NCBI GenBank assembly: GCA_003971905.1
Contig: RSEE01000071.1
Span: 186,001 to 250,000, forward strand
From: Moniliella sp. 'wahieum'
Taxonomy: Eukaryota; Basidiomycota; Moniliellomycetes; Moniliellales; Moniliellaceae
Reading direction: 5' to 3'
DNA: 64,000 nucleotides
The notes beneath the pieces are model-generated. The model was given only the letters and a program-made list of their open reading frames with translations. It was not told the DNA's origin and made no database searches. The translations under genes and the position numbers were made by a program. Below, piece by piece: positions 12,419 through 24,320 of the stretch. Numbering within the stretch: the first letter of the stretch is position 1; every line of letters starts with the position of its first letter.

Positions 12419-13140
12419 TCAGAGTCGTCTGTGCGGTCGTCGTCTCTCGCCATCTGTGCCCTCTGCGTCAAAGAAGTTGACTGCAGTGCCTTGGTTGTCC
12501 CATGTATCCTCCTCTTCGGTTTGCACCCGGGTTACTGCGATGTGACGGTGGTGGGTGAGTTGTGCAACACGCGTCGCACGCCAGGCGGTACAAATTTCCG
12601 GCTTACCTTGCGGAAGACGCGTGTCCGCAATGCCCACGAAATTCTCCCATGCACTTGTCCAGCCCAGTAGATAGCTTGCGGGCGATGAGTGAAAAAGGTC
12701 AGATGACCTGCTGGACGACAACGGGGTGAGGACATACTTATGATCGGACCCAGAGACAGTGATGGCACCGAAAATGTCACTGCAGCGGTGGCTGTTCTTC
12801 AGACTCTGGTCGAGGAAGAGGTTACCCAGGCCAGATGGGTCAGAGAAATTGAGATTTTGTAAGACACGTTCCATTTCCCTCAGGAAGTCAAGGTTGATCG
12901 GTGCATAGCAACAGAAGCGCTTTTGATGAGAACGGATGAAGTTATTGTGGCCATATTGCGAAGAGAGCAACGCGTGATGAGGCGGGGGGCAGTACGTACC
13001 AGGATTCGGATGCGCTCCTTGGCGACAGTGAACTCTTGGTGAGAGAGGATGCGAAAGTAGACTGGAAACTTATGACGCACGAAATCAGCCTGAAAGAGGC
13101 TGCAATTGTGCGCCTTCCGTTGCCTCGATCGATACGATGC
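12419..13140 (-). CDS. Candidate spliced gene of unknown function
   Basis: Read on the minus strand, this stretch behaves like exons and introns rather than noise. An open segment (DFVRHKFPVYFRILSHQ, then FTVAKERIRIL) ends at a GTACGT donor. A later one contains PINLDFLREMERVLQNLNF and NSHRCSDIFGAITVSGSDH and ends at a GTATGT donor; a short exon AWENFVGIADTRLPQ follows and ends at GTAAGC, whose intron closes with CGCAG before a final exon rich in Glu/Arg ending in TGA near 12419. The joins keep the frame (DH|N|AWENF and PQ|V|TRVQ). I do not recognise the family; it may be a native gene or a transposon-derived one. The 5' end is unresolved and probably extends into the tandem duplication. Confidence 0.35.
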
Positions 13141-13394
13141 ATGCTCTCTGTGGCAATTGGACGACGTGTTATTTGTTAATAGATGGTTTAGGGGTTGGGG
13201 TTAACGCACCTCATTCAAATAGCCTTTGTTGAGCGTTACCCGCCTCTGGATCGTTTCGTTGCCTGTTGCGCGGATGCGGTGCATGCTCTCCGGGATCTGA
13301 ACGATGTGTTATTTGTTAGTAGTTGGTTTAGAGGTTTGGCTCAACGCACCTCATCATTCAAACAGCTTGTGCTGAGCGTTGCCCGCCTCTGGAT
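13139..13394. repeat. Diverged tandem duplication, unit about 142 bp
   Basis: The blocks starting GCATGCTCTC at 13139 and 13280 share GTGTTATTTGTTA, TGGTTTAG, AACGCACCTCAT and GCCCGCCTCTGGAT-like stretches in the same order. On the minus strand each copy has a possible GTGCGT donor followed about 30 nt later by a TAACAAATAACAC branch-like box, so an exon-intron unit may have been duplicated. In the minus frame reading PEAGNAQ several differences between copies are synonymous. Confidence 0.7.
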
Positions 13395-16300
13395 GATGTT
13401 GGATAAGGCACTGTTGATGGTGGATCTAGTGGGGGAGGCGCCGAGAGCGGTGGACTCTTGACCACCATCAGCAAAACGTGCTGTCTAGCCGACATGCTAA
13501 TGGATTCGACAATTCTTACCCAGTGGCACTGGCGTGACTTTGTGCGTCGCTTGTGGGATCTTGATCGACATCTTTTCTGGATCATTTGCCTGCGCGCTTT
13601 CACCGTGATATGCCGCTGTCTCTCAGGGACCGTCAGGATGCAGGCGGGGGGGCGATGCCAAATTGGTGGGGGGGGGCTCGTCCACGTACACAGCTCGTCC
13701 ATTTCGGCTGCCTGACGCCCTAGCTTATTGTTGACGGTGCGGGTGTGAGCTGGACCGGCGATATTGCTGGGTCCGCGAGAGGGGCTCGCACGAGCATTTT
13801 GCCTGGACGGGCTGTTGCACTTACTCTGGTGGAACGGTGGCGAGGGATGGTGGTGGGGTGTATGTGGAAAGAGGCAGGACCAGGGGGTCTGGCTGGTTCT
13901 TGTCAAGTATGGGCTGCAGTGTGGGGGTAGAGCAGATTGCGCCACTCACATGCGGGGGGCTCCATACAATGCACTAGGCAAGTCTTTTGCCCCTGGCCGG
14001 ATTTGGCTAGCCAGGGGCCTAACTGAAGAAGTATTGAGGCGCTGATGCTGCAGGGAATAGGCTGCGCCCAACATTCTCTGCACCAGGCAGTGTACGCGCG
14101 GGCGCTGCCAGGGGGCCCGCCCGGGGGGGTTATGGACGTTAAGGGGTCTAAGATCTAATCCATTGGAGAACCTAACGTCGACTCATGGTGGTTACGCGCT
14201 TGGGCTGAGCGTTAATTAATGACTGGTGGGTCCGAGCGGGGATAGGGACAAGGAAAGACTTCTCGGAGTATAGCAGTGGTGGCTGCCAGTGTGGCAAGGC
14301 TGTGTAGCGTAGAGAAAGAACGGGTGACAGGGGAAAACAAGGAGGGCGGTTGTGGGTACGGGCAACCTAAGCTAAAAGGGCACGGGGCGACTATCGTCTC
14401 CAGATTGAATCTGACCCCATGACCAACCTGGGGATGGGAATAGGAAGGCGACAGGCGCACATAGGCTTCAGGATTGCCAGCTCGTCTTCGCCCGTGACCG
14501 GCAGTAGGCAACTGTCGCTCGATGGTGAGCGAATAAGGCTACGTAGTGTCCTGGACAGATCGAAGCAGCCAGGCCAACAGTGAAAGTTGAGTCGCACATT
14601 CAAACGTTCGCCGTTGGTACACCGGCAATGTATCGACACCGAGGTACTGGACACTGGAGCCCTAGCTCCTCCAACTCTTGCTTCAACTCTTTTCGGCTGC
14701 CAGAATGCCCAGCACTGCCAGCCATTGGATATGCACCGGATATGTCGTCGATACCCGTACTCGTCTTTTCGACACAGGGACGCCCGACGTCACCAGCAAG
14801 ATCACACCGGGCACACCGGGTCGCTTCCAATAACCCAGCTGCAACACCGGACACTGCAGCAGGCATCATTCGTGCACCCTGTGCTCCGGCGCGCAAGCAC
14901 GATCCCAGCTGGTTCCAACCGGCAAGCGCTGGCCACCATCTCTACTGTGGCACACATCTGACATTAATATGCCAGACGTGGCCTCCCCTGAATTGCACCG
15001 TCAGCCCTCTCTGGATTGCCCCCTGGGTCTCCCACGCAAAATGGCGATGTAGAAGATGCTTTTGGATGGAGGACAACGCTGAAACGTGCTTTGCCCACAG
15101 TCGGCTGGCCCCGCCTACCGAACCCTAAGCGACAGCGGATCCTCAGTCCGGATCCAAGCCAGGGCGGCGATCAACTCGGCGCGCACACACAAGTCTGATG
15201 CCTCACAATAAGACGCACTCTTTTGCAGTTGCAGTCTCCGGCTCTGTGTATTGAGGATCTGTCGGAAACAATAATACGTCACCACGGTCCGATTGCTAGC
15301 AATATGTTCGCGCCCTTTACGAACCCGTTCATTGCCGTCATCAACATCATCCAGTTGTGGTTACCAAAAAGTATATGCGGCGAGAGCTCGCCGAACTGGG
15401 CCTGCCACTGATGAGATTAACTATTGCTGTGCGTCGCCCCCTTAGCCACCGTTCCACGCTGAGTGGGAAAAATATATTTTCACCGTTCCCACGTTGACTA
15501 TGCGTGATGTCTCAGATGACCTCCACTCGCAAGTTGGGGTGGATGGATTAACGCGAATCCCACTTCACCATCCGGCTCGCGATGTGTTGCCAAGCGAGAC
15601 GACTGTGCTCTAACTACACAAGCGCGTATGTTGGCACCGTCACCTTTATCTCTAGCCTTTATCGCGGGAGCTACTGCGCATCGGTACTTCCCTGGGCCTC
15701 TGGCGCGACGCGACGTGGCTCTGCACATCGCCTTTATATTTGCCAGGCGGCCAGCTGATGAGCGGAGACTTCCAATGACAATCTTCCCGGACATTGGGAC
15801 AGATCGCACACGCAACACCGCGTTCATTAAACAAAAGGTGGAGTTTTGCGTCAAGGAACAGTTGAAGGGCATGCCGGTCCGCAAATGTAAAACCTGTCGT
15901 TACCCGTATTCATTGTCGAACTGGTGTCGTTCATCGCTTTGCTGGTCCGTTCAACGGGGTCAGGGTCATTCTGTGACCACCGACAATTGATCTGGTCCAA
16001 TGAATATCTGGCCGAGTCGGAACACTGCGATGAAGGACGCCTACACTACACGGACCAGTGGGGCCCAAGCTCCGGCCTCATCCACAACACCTTACTGTTG
16101 TCGGAGCCAACGCCGAATGGGTCAGACGATTGGCTCACGAGCACACACACCTGATGGAACAAGAGAAGAGATGGTGAAGAAGTGTCAAGTCCGCGTATAC
16201 GACAGCCTAACCTCTGGGGACAGTCTCGCTTGACGGATTCGGTTTCAGACCCATCTCTCAAACGCGCCTGTCCGACTATGGATTTATCAGGACGAACGAC

Positions 16301-16810
16301 TCTCGATGATCTCGTCGGTTTGCTCGGAGAACCCAACAGACTTTTCATGACTTTCGTTTGCGGGGTCAAAGCAATGTGAAGGACCAACAAAAGCCTATCT
16401 TCAGCGGGGCTGCACCAGTCGTCCCTGCCTGCCCTGTACTCAAGCAAAACTAGCCGCAGGATGGACGCCTGATGAGCCAAACCCCTATCAGTGGGCACAG
16501 TGTTGTCCTGCATGGCCTGCCTTTTGGTCCACATGAAATGAGCTTCCATTTACCTGACGACTAGACCTTGGCCACACCAATTGCCGATGTTCCCCTGGCT
16601 AATCTGAAGACGCATGTCCCCGTAGAGCATCGATTCCCTGCCCTTGGCCAGCTACCGTGAGCGCGTATAGGAAGGACGCGTGTTGACTAGGTGGTTCTGG
16701 TAGCATTTCCTAGCATCAGAAGACACGAAATGGTGTGGCCGGGTGGGATTTTGAAACGACGCAAAGTTTCACATATAGCCGGCAGTTGGCCCCCCGCGCT
16801 GCACATCATT

Positions 16811-16876
16811 GACATCAACGACCTCTTTTGCGCCGTCGCCGACATCAACGACCTCTTTTGCGCCGTCGCTGACATC
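16811..16876. repeat. 30-bp direct tandem duplication
   Basis: GACATCAACGACCTCTTTTG followed by CGCCGTCGCC occurs at 16811-16840 and again at 16841-16870 with one difference (CGCT). A third partial copy (GACATCA) follows. No coding role is evident. Confidence 0.85.
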
Positions 16877-19148
16877 ATTTCCCTCAAAACCATGCAAATA
16901 CGTCGCCGATATCAGCCTCCGGACATCCTGATATTTTTATCTATTTCGTTGATCCGCTGTGTTTGCTGTCGAGGACGCGAGACGCAGGCAACGATAGGAT
17001 CGGCTTTGCCTCATATCGCTGAACGGATTACCCACAGGTTCCGTACATACGGAGGATATTGGAAACTGGACTTCCATGGCAATGGGTGCGGTTCGAGCTG
17101 AAACTGTTTGACGGTAATAGTTGCCCGTAGTCGAGGAAACTGAAAGACTAAGAGCCGACCATATTGGAAGCTCACTAAAATGAGCAGTTGCCAAGAAAGA
17201 AAACGGAAGGGACCTGTCTCGGTCAATGAAGCATCGAAGACGAAAGATTTTGTTAATGTACCGGAGTGGCCTCCAGGGCGGCGACAACATATAGTCTCTT
17301 GGCGCGAAGGAGAGAAGGATAGCCTTCCAGCACTTTATTGGGAAAAAGAGTACCAAAGTACCATGAAAATGTCGAGTGTCGCTTCAATGCGTCCTATAGT
17401 GCGTGTTGCCGATAGTTGAGTCCTATAGTGCACCGGATGTTTGGAAAAGGGAGGACAGATAAACCGATGAAAGCCTGCCTTTAAATGCATCTTCTTGGTA
17501 CGGAGTGGGGCATTTACATGTTGGAAGAGGCATAAATACTTTTGCGAACAACAGAAGTGGTGGCCTGATGCGTCTAGACGTACATGACGGAAGTGAATCC
17601 CGCGCGATAAACCATACACCAGTGGGATACTGGCCACAGACACCAAAACTTAGTGCGACAAGCAGCAGCGGCTGACACGGAAGAGCGGCAAACGGTCGCT
17701 GCCAGTGCGCATTCCCCTTTGATAGCTAGACGAGGGGGGTGAGGACAACATCAGTTTTCCCCTGCTGATGCACACGGGTAGTGAACAAACCGGTCAAGAA
17801 CCATACACCGGCAGGTCTGTAAAGGAATTACACAGCGAACATAAGACAAAAGAAAAAGAAGCGAGAGATAGGTAGCTCTCAAGGCGGGATCAAGAAAGGA
17901 AAAACTCCCTGCACCCATATCCCGCCCCTATAGAACACTGTATAGTAGTAACCTGAAGCAACAAACACATGACAAGGGCGCCTCTCTGCCGTTCGCAACT
18001 CTGGTCCAAGGAAACATGGGCAGTGTGGTGAGGTTCTCAGCGATAAAGAAGCACCCAGACGGCCGTACGAGAATAACTCGACCGAGGTCGCACAGGTCGA
18101 GGACAACACACTTGGTTAAGACGGACGAGACAGGGTTGTTTAACGTGTTTACATCTACGCGTTTGTGCGAGAACCACAGCCCAGTGTTGACGTAGAATCA
18201 ATCCAGGCCACCGAATGCTGAGGCAAGGAGAGATTGTGGGCTCAGCTGGGCTCGCCCACCTGCATTGGCCCATGACGTCACGCTCCTTTTCACAGAGCGA
18301 GTCGGCTAGCTCCAAAACACTCTCTTCCCACGGACGTGTCGCGGGCATGCGCTCAGTACTGTTGTGTGCACACATATCTCCTTCTCACCTTCATCATCAT
18401 TGAAACACAGCCTGTTAAGGACGGACGCTGTACGGCGAGAGATAGGGGAGCTTTCCGCCTTTCAGTGTCCTCAGTCGATCGCGGTATCATGTTGGAGGTG
18501 TTATTTTGAGAATGGCTACATGGGTCGTCTGCGGGTGCTGATAAGCCACAATGAACCGTCGTGAAAAAGCCAGTTGTTCGCGGCAAGGGCAGCCTGCTTA
18601 CTTCTTGCTCTTTCCTCCCAGTTGCGTGGCTCAAAACTTGGTGCGATTTTGACTTCCCGCGCATAGGTTCGGACGTGGACCAGATTGGGGCGAGGGTGGC
18701 AAATGGGGCGCTGGGCCCTCCGCCCCGTCTCTGCCCGTGACCACAGCCAGCCCAACGTGAATATTAACTCTAGTATTAGTACGCCGTAAAGAGGATTTTG
18801 GTGTTGGCTAAAAGACAGCAGATATAGAGTGGGCGACGGCCAACAGATGGCCGATGGTGAGAGAGGGTGGGGTGTCCTCATAGCTGAGGATGTGTGGTCG
18901 GCTGTTGAGTCCATGCATGCGCCGGACGTTTGCGACGGATGAGACGAGCTGCGGTTAAAGCACGTCAACGCCATCCACATCTGCGCCCCCGTGAAATCGA
19001 AGGGCGAAGGCGCGAACGGACACGCAGTTGAACATTCCAAAGACCGACTGCTGACTGGACTGACGTCATCGGCGCCTGGCGGCGGCCACAACACGTGGAA
19101 GCGCGTCGGCGCCATCCTGGGCCACCCCCCCCCCCCCGCCCCTCCGCA

Positions 19149-21042
19149 ATGGCCGCGCCCGATGCCGCTGGCCAGGCCATGGACCCGCGCCGCCCCGATA
19201 TACTTGCGCCCGAGTATGTCCAAGCTACCGACCGCCGCGGCGATGGCGCCGGCAGCTACGGCCGCGCCCAGCACCCGCTGCTCGCCTGGACCCCGCCCCC
19301 CACTCTCCCCGGCGCGACCGCGCCGCTGCGACTGGCGCAGGTCCACTACTTTCTCCGCCACGGCGAACGCGCGCCGGTCCGCGAGCGTCTTGCCCACGCC
19401 TCTCCACCCATCCCCACGCACTGGAACTTCTGCCAAGAGACCAACCGCTTCCGCCTCTCCGTCCTCCAGCGCCACACCAAGCTTGCCCGTGCGTCCTCCT
19501 CTCCCGAGCCCACCATCGCCGCCTCCGACCCCGCGGCCCAGGTGTGAAAAACTGTCGTTTGCCCGGGCCGATGCTAGCTTGGCCTCCGATTCACCCCCGC
19601 CGACGGCCAATCCGTTCCACCCGGCATATACCAGCAGCACTGCCACCGCCACCGCCACATCCATACCAGCCCACAGCTCGGCCCGCTGCCGCTCGCGCGG
19701 CGTGCAGTCGAAGCGGTGGACGGGCGTGGTGAGGCCGAAGCCCTCCAGCCGGGCAATTGCCTCTGGGGCGAGCTGACAGACGTGGGGCGAGCTTCGACGT
19801 ATGCGCTCGGTGCGCGCCTCAAGCGTCTCTACATTGACCATCTCGGGCTCATCCCGCCCTTGCCAACGTTGACCCAGGCCGAGGGCGATGCGTGGATCTA
19901 CATGCGTCATACGAATGTGCTCCGTTGTGCCGAGTCGCTGCAGAACGTAGTTGCTGCACTCTTGGAGCCGGGGAACCCCGTCGGCGGCGGGTCGGCAGCG
20001 GCAGCGGCAGCGGTGGCGCCCGTGACCGCGCCCAACGCGTATTTGCCCACCCTGAGGGTGCGCAACTCGTCGGATGAAAACCTGGTGCCCAATACGGCCG
20101 CCTGTCCTATCCTGCGCCGCTTGTTGCGGGACTTTTCGGACCGCGCGGCGCGGCGCTGGAACCCAATCTTGGCTGGGTTCGACAGCCAATTTGCGCGGCA
20201 AAACGATGGTCGTCCGCTGAGGGTGGACAGCCAGCCGCGGCTGTCGGGGTGTTTGATACGTTGAACGCAGCCTTGGCCATGGCCTGCCCGTTCCGGCTCC
20301 GTTTGATCCGCTTACACGGCGCCTCATGGAGCGGGCGGTGGTGGACGAATGGTTTGGGGGGTACGTGACCCGGTCTGAGCGCGCCCGCACGCGTGTCCGC
20401 CGCCTTGGCTTGGGTCCGCTCTTGGTCCGCCTCGCAGACCAGCTCGAAACGAAGGCGTCGCTCCCGCCGCCAGCGCCGGGCACGTCGGGTCCAGGCGCGC
20501 AAGGCAGCGCCTATCAACAAGGGAGCCAAAGCGACACGGGCGGTGCTCGACCGGCAGACGGGATGCGCTTGGCAGTGTATGCGGCGCATGACACGACCCT
20601 GTCTGTGCTGCTGGCGACGCTGGACGTGTACGAGGCACGCTGGCCCGCATTCAGTGCATCACTGGGGATTGAACTCTTTGCAGACGATCGACCTTCGGAG
20701 CGGCGGCCTTCGTTGGCGGGGCAGGCCGCGCGGGCGCTGGTGGGACTGGTGGGGCTGGGACCCGGTGGGGCCCGGCAGGAAGAGGAGGCTGGGCGACTGG
20801 GGTCGCGGCCGCATTATGTCCGGCTGCGCTACGGCGACGACCCGCTCCTGTTGCCCGTCTGCAGTGCCCCGGGCAAGCATCTCGCCTACACCGACCCGGC
20901 CACGGGCGAGCGGCGCACCCACCCGGAGTTCTGCACTCTCGAGGCATTCGTCGCCGCGCTCCGGTCGATTGGGCCAACCAGCCCCAAGGAGTACGCCGAG
21001 CTGTGCGAGTTGCCCATGGAGCCGATCCACTTCCGGCAATAA
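19149..21042 (+). CDS. Histidine acid phosphatase family protein (histidine phosphatase clade 2)
   Basis: The catalytic RHG motif is clear (HYFLRHGERAPVRER at about residue 60) and the proton-donor HD motif follows near the C-terminus (YAAHDTTLSVLLATLDVY). Between them GELTDVGRASTYALGARL and a conserved MRHTNVLRCAESLQ match the order in ACP2/ACP6-type phosphatases and relatives. The enzyme hydrolyses phosphomonoesters through a phosphohistidine. No signal peptide is obvious at the chosen ATG, which favours an ACP6-like intracellular enzyme over a secreted phytase; the substrate is unknown. The frame changes at about 19545, between 19650 and 19716 and twice between 20230 and 20330; GHGLPVPAPFDPLTRRLMER in the third frame bridges the last two parts. 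The Ala/Gly-rich loop around 19980 is low complexity. Confidence 0.75.
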
Positions 21043-21833
21043 ATGTGACCAACCCCAAGATGTATTCTTCTGCCCTCTCCTCCCCGTAGCCCACCCACGA
21101 CCACCATCACCGTCAATATCTTCACTCAACATCCCCCAGCCGCCAGCCACGAGCGGAACCCTGAGACCCAGATGGGTCTTCACGCAGGTCAACAACACGC
21201 TCATCGATCGTCAAGCTCTGCGCCGACAACGACTCGCGTGTGAACACTATCCCTCCCTGCATACACCCTCTGAACCGTTCGGCAGTCGGTGTCGGCCCCT
21301 ATTTGCAACTGCAGTGTACTTCCCCCACATGCCCTTGCGTCACATCTTCTTTGACCTCAGCATCTGGGACTGGGCCCGGAGCAGATATATTTCCCTCGGC
21401 CACCCCGCCCCACTGGCTAGCCACATTGATTAATCTCCATTCATCGCTATGCTCTCGGTTGAGAGTTGGTGTGGGGCATGTTGGTTCGTTTGCATGTGTT
21501 CCCCGCACTCTTCTGCGTCTGCTGTTGTTGCTGCTGTATCCAAGCGCGCCGATGAGGATCGATGAGGGGAACCGACTCTCTTGCATAGTCGATATATTTT
21601 CGGCGCTCTGGGTTTGCTGCTGCCCACACCTGCGTCTTTGCCCAGTTTGCTTGTAATCCTTTGCCTTTTCCCCTGCGTGGAGACAGCACCACGTTGCTGT
21701 GCACATGAACCAGATAGCATGAGGAAGGTCTGACCGAGGCAAAAAGCTCTCGGTAGTAAGCAGATGTCCTGGGAAGATTAGTAACGCTCTGACCATGAAG
21801 GCCGATGGGTGCGGGTGCGGACATGGTTACGCC
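21043..21833. other. Convergent intergenic region
   Basis: This gap lies between the stop of the phosphatase gene and the stop of the F-box gene on the opposite strand. ORFs here are short and lack motifs. I see nothing else to report in it. Confidence 0.5.
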
Positions 21834-23885
21834 TTAAGTGCGTACTACAAAGAGGTGCTCCGGCCAGATGAACCCTCCGGCGCCCCAATCCCATCGAAGC
21901 AACCGGACCCCATCCACGCCATGATCCACCTTCCAAGCCAGTTATACACGAGTCAGTAGGCTGTACGAACGAAATGAACCCCATCCGAGCCCCGCCAAGC
22001 CAAACAATTCCCCACACGTACCGTCCAAACGTGGTGGCGGAATCCGATCTGGGTCAACGTTGGTGCCGCGCCTTGAGCAATTGAGACCAAGTCCTCCTCC
22101 TCGAGCTGGCACTGAGACCGAGCGGAACTCAAGATGTGCAGGGTGCGTAAGTGCGGGCAGCGAGCGAGGTAGGTGGTGATTCGCTGCGCCTGGTCGTCCG
22201 CCTCGTACAGGTGCACGACTAAGTCTTCCAATGGAGTAGCCGTGCGCGTGAGCAAATCCAGTTGGTCCAAGCTCATCCCGATCCCATAGATGCGGATCGT
22301 CCTCAGAGTTCGGAGGGGTAGTAGGGCCCGCAGCAGGTCCCAGTCTAACGAGGGACCGGACATGGGCAGCAGTTCGTCCTCGTCCTCGGAAACGCCACTA
22401 TCCCCGTACCTTGCGGACGTGCCTTCGACCGCCTCAGTGCCACCCGTGGCGTAGAAGGTGAACGCGTGGAGGTGGGGAAGTTCACCCAAGAGATGAGAGA
22501 GGGCAGTGAAGTACGAGTGGACTTCAGCCGCTGAGTGCAGAATGGGGTAAGTCAACGTTAGTGCATCCAGAGATTGGACATGGGGGATCATTCGCTCCAT
22601 ATCTTCCGCTCGCTGTGGGGGACGGGAATGAGATGTTAGTTCAGTACAGGGCCAAAAAGGAAGGGCGGCGCAAATAGCCACGTACGAATCCGACACTTTC
22701 AAGCTTGAGGATCTTGACCTTGCCCGCCTGAAGGAGCGGGAGGAACCCGCGTGCGGAGACGGCCTTGCAACCTGCAAGGCTCAAGGTATGTAACTGGGGC
22801 ACGTAGGGCACCGAGGCGAGCAGGTGCTCGTCTCGCACAAAAGTGCTATGGTTACACAAGATCTCCAACCGGCGCAGGTGGCCGGCGAGATGGGCGATTA
22901 AGCGCGGGATGAAGCTAGCCAGGTTTCGGTCGGGCATGATCATCACTTCCTCCACGCCCCTCTGGTCCGGGGGAAGGGGGAGGTGCTGACGCAGTTCTCG
23001 CTCTGCTCTCTGGACCGAGACGGGGTCATCCCTTTCTTCATCACCATGGGGCCCAGTGCCGAAAGAGAGGGGCACAGTGGCGTACTCTGTAGTAGAGAGC
23101 GGGCGCAAGATCGCCTTGCAGTGTGCCGATCGGGGTGCAGGAAGCGAGCGAATGAGCAAGGCAGGATCGTACGTTCGTGTGTCTCCCGTCACTTCGATCG
23201 TCCGCAGAGAAGTAAGATGGGGAAAGACATCGACAATGATCCGGTCGTTGAGGGATCCGGTACGGGTCCAGGCCAAGGACGTGAGCTGAGTCGCGGCGCG
23301 GAGGGACGTAACAATATCTTGCTCCATCTGGTCCAGCGCGCGCAGGGACAGGGCGAAGGGATACACGCGCAGCTCTGGCCATCGTGAATCATAGTGTCAG
23401 CAAGTGTTCGGGCCGCACATCAAATGAAGGAGGGAAAGAAGGAAGAAAGGAGAATGAGCGCACCCAACACTTTAATCCGACGTGCATTGTGCAGATTGTG
23501 GGCCAAGGAGGCAAACAAGCGCACCACCCGGCCTTGATCGCGTCTGGAGAGCATCCGGGATCAGCTTCTGAGCTCTCAACGTTCGAGCAAGGCGGCCATC
23601 CAAACACGAGCACGACCCCTGGCGGGGGAGGGGGAGAAGCGGGATGGCGGGGGACGGAAGGAACATACAAGACGATTCGTTCGTACAGTAGCGGTTGTGC
23701 CACCTCGTTCCACCACTTATTTACGCGCGCGCAGGCGGCCAAGTCGCCGATGCGGTGACGCAGGACGCGGAGGATGAGGGGAGCAGCTCGGGGGGCAGGC
23801 GAGCGAGGTCAAGCGTGGCGGGGGTGGCGGGGGTGCGGTGGAGGGTATGCGGTCGAGCTCGGCGCGGAGCGCATGGAGGGGGCAT
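21834..23885 (-). CDS. F-box protein with leucine-rich C-terminal region
   Basis: The F-box is read across two frames around 23700-23830: LDLARLPPELLP, then RVLRHRIGDLAACARVNKWW and NEVAQPLLYERIVLY. The large body is intact: exon 22686-23374 ends LKLESVGF, an intron at 22613-22685 (GTACGT to CACAG) joins in phase to RAEDMERMIPHVQSLDALTL, and an intron at 21930-22021 (GTACGT, CTGAC) leads to a 32-codon last exon ending in IWPEHLFVVRT and TAA. Leucine-spaced segments such as LHTLSLAGCKAVSARGFLPL and LRTLHILSSA suggest leucine-rich repeats, so it probably binds substrates for an SCF ubiquitin ligase. The first intron (from 23668, GTATGT) is plausible but its joint does not keep frame. The start at 23885 is a guess; the upstream frame is Pro-rich. 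Confidence 0.65.
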
Positions 23886-23984
23886 CGGCAGGGTGGCGGG
23901 CGGCGGGGGTCCGTAGGCGCAGGCTGAGGGGTCGCTGGCATAGGTCGAGGGGGGGTGGATGGCATCGGGTTTATCGGGCTCGTC

Positions 23985-24037
23985 GAGCCCATCGAGCCCA
24001 TCGAACCCATCGAGCCCATCGAGCCCATCGAGCCCAT
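23985..24037. repeat. Six copies of a 9-bp repeat (GAGCCCATC)
   Basis: Tandem GAGCCCATC units with one GAACCCATC variant lie just upstream of the F-box/LRR start. On the minus strand they read as Gly-Ser-Met or Gly-Leu-Asp triplets. They could be 5' UTR or an N-terminal coding extension. Confidence 0.85.
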
Positions 24038-24320
24038 GTGGGTGACGGAAGCAGCCTGAGAAAGAGGAGGCCGCCAGCACGATTGATAGATTGATTGCCA
24101 ACAAATCTCCTCCGGCCCCATCGCCGCCGCCATTAACTAATCCCACTCTCTCCCCGGAAGCCACATTGGCTCCGTTCCGAGTGCGCTGGCTCCTGTGGCG
24201 GGCGGCGCAAGGCCTGGTCGGCTGGGTGGCTATGCGTTGCCAACACCTGTCCGGCTATAGTCCTCAAGTGGTGCTGTGGATTAACCGAGAAAATGGGGGG
24301 GGGACTCTGTGCACTTACTT

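Larger units (their letters stand above)
6185..19148. other. Gene-poor, AT-richer block of about 13 kb
   Basis: No gene that I can name is found here, while the rest of the window carries roughly one gene per 2.5 kb. Base composition drops visibly: the line at 9241-9300 is 26/60 G+C, whereas a coding line at 20101-20160 is 42/60. ORFs are short and lack family motifs. The block contains a C29 run (8665-8693), a 12-bp palindromic motif (7194-7205), a candidate spliced gene (12419-13140), a 142-bp tandem duplication (13139-13394) and a 30-bp duplication (16811-16876). Segments such as 15223-15411 and 15628-15990 have cysteine-containing reading frames but no recognisable family. It could be a decayed transposon island, a pericentromeric or centromeric segment, or an array of fast-evolving spliced genes. 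Confidence 0.6.

Noticed and set aside
16046..16549. 167-codon minus-strand ORF in the gene-poor block
   Set aside because: No motif, no splice logic and no codon pattern distinguishing it from chance in a 13-kb block.
17075..17105. GGTTCGAGCTG resembling a tRNA B-box
   Set aside because: The flanking bases do not form a T-arm stem and no A-box lies at the right distance.
18516..20483. A 655-codon minus-strand ORF opposite the acid phosphatase
   Set aside because: It is Arg/Gly-rich with no family motif, while the plus strand carries RHGERAP and the HD motif in order. It is a high-GC shadow.
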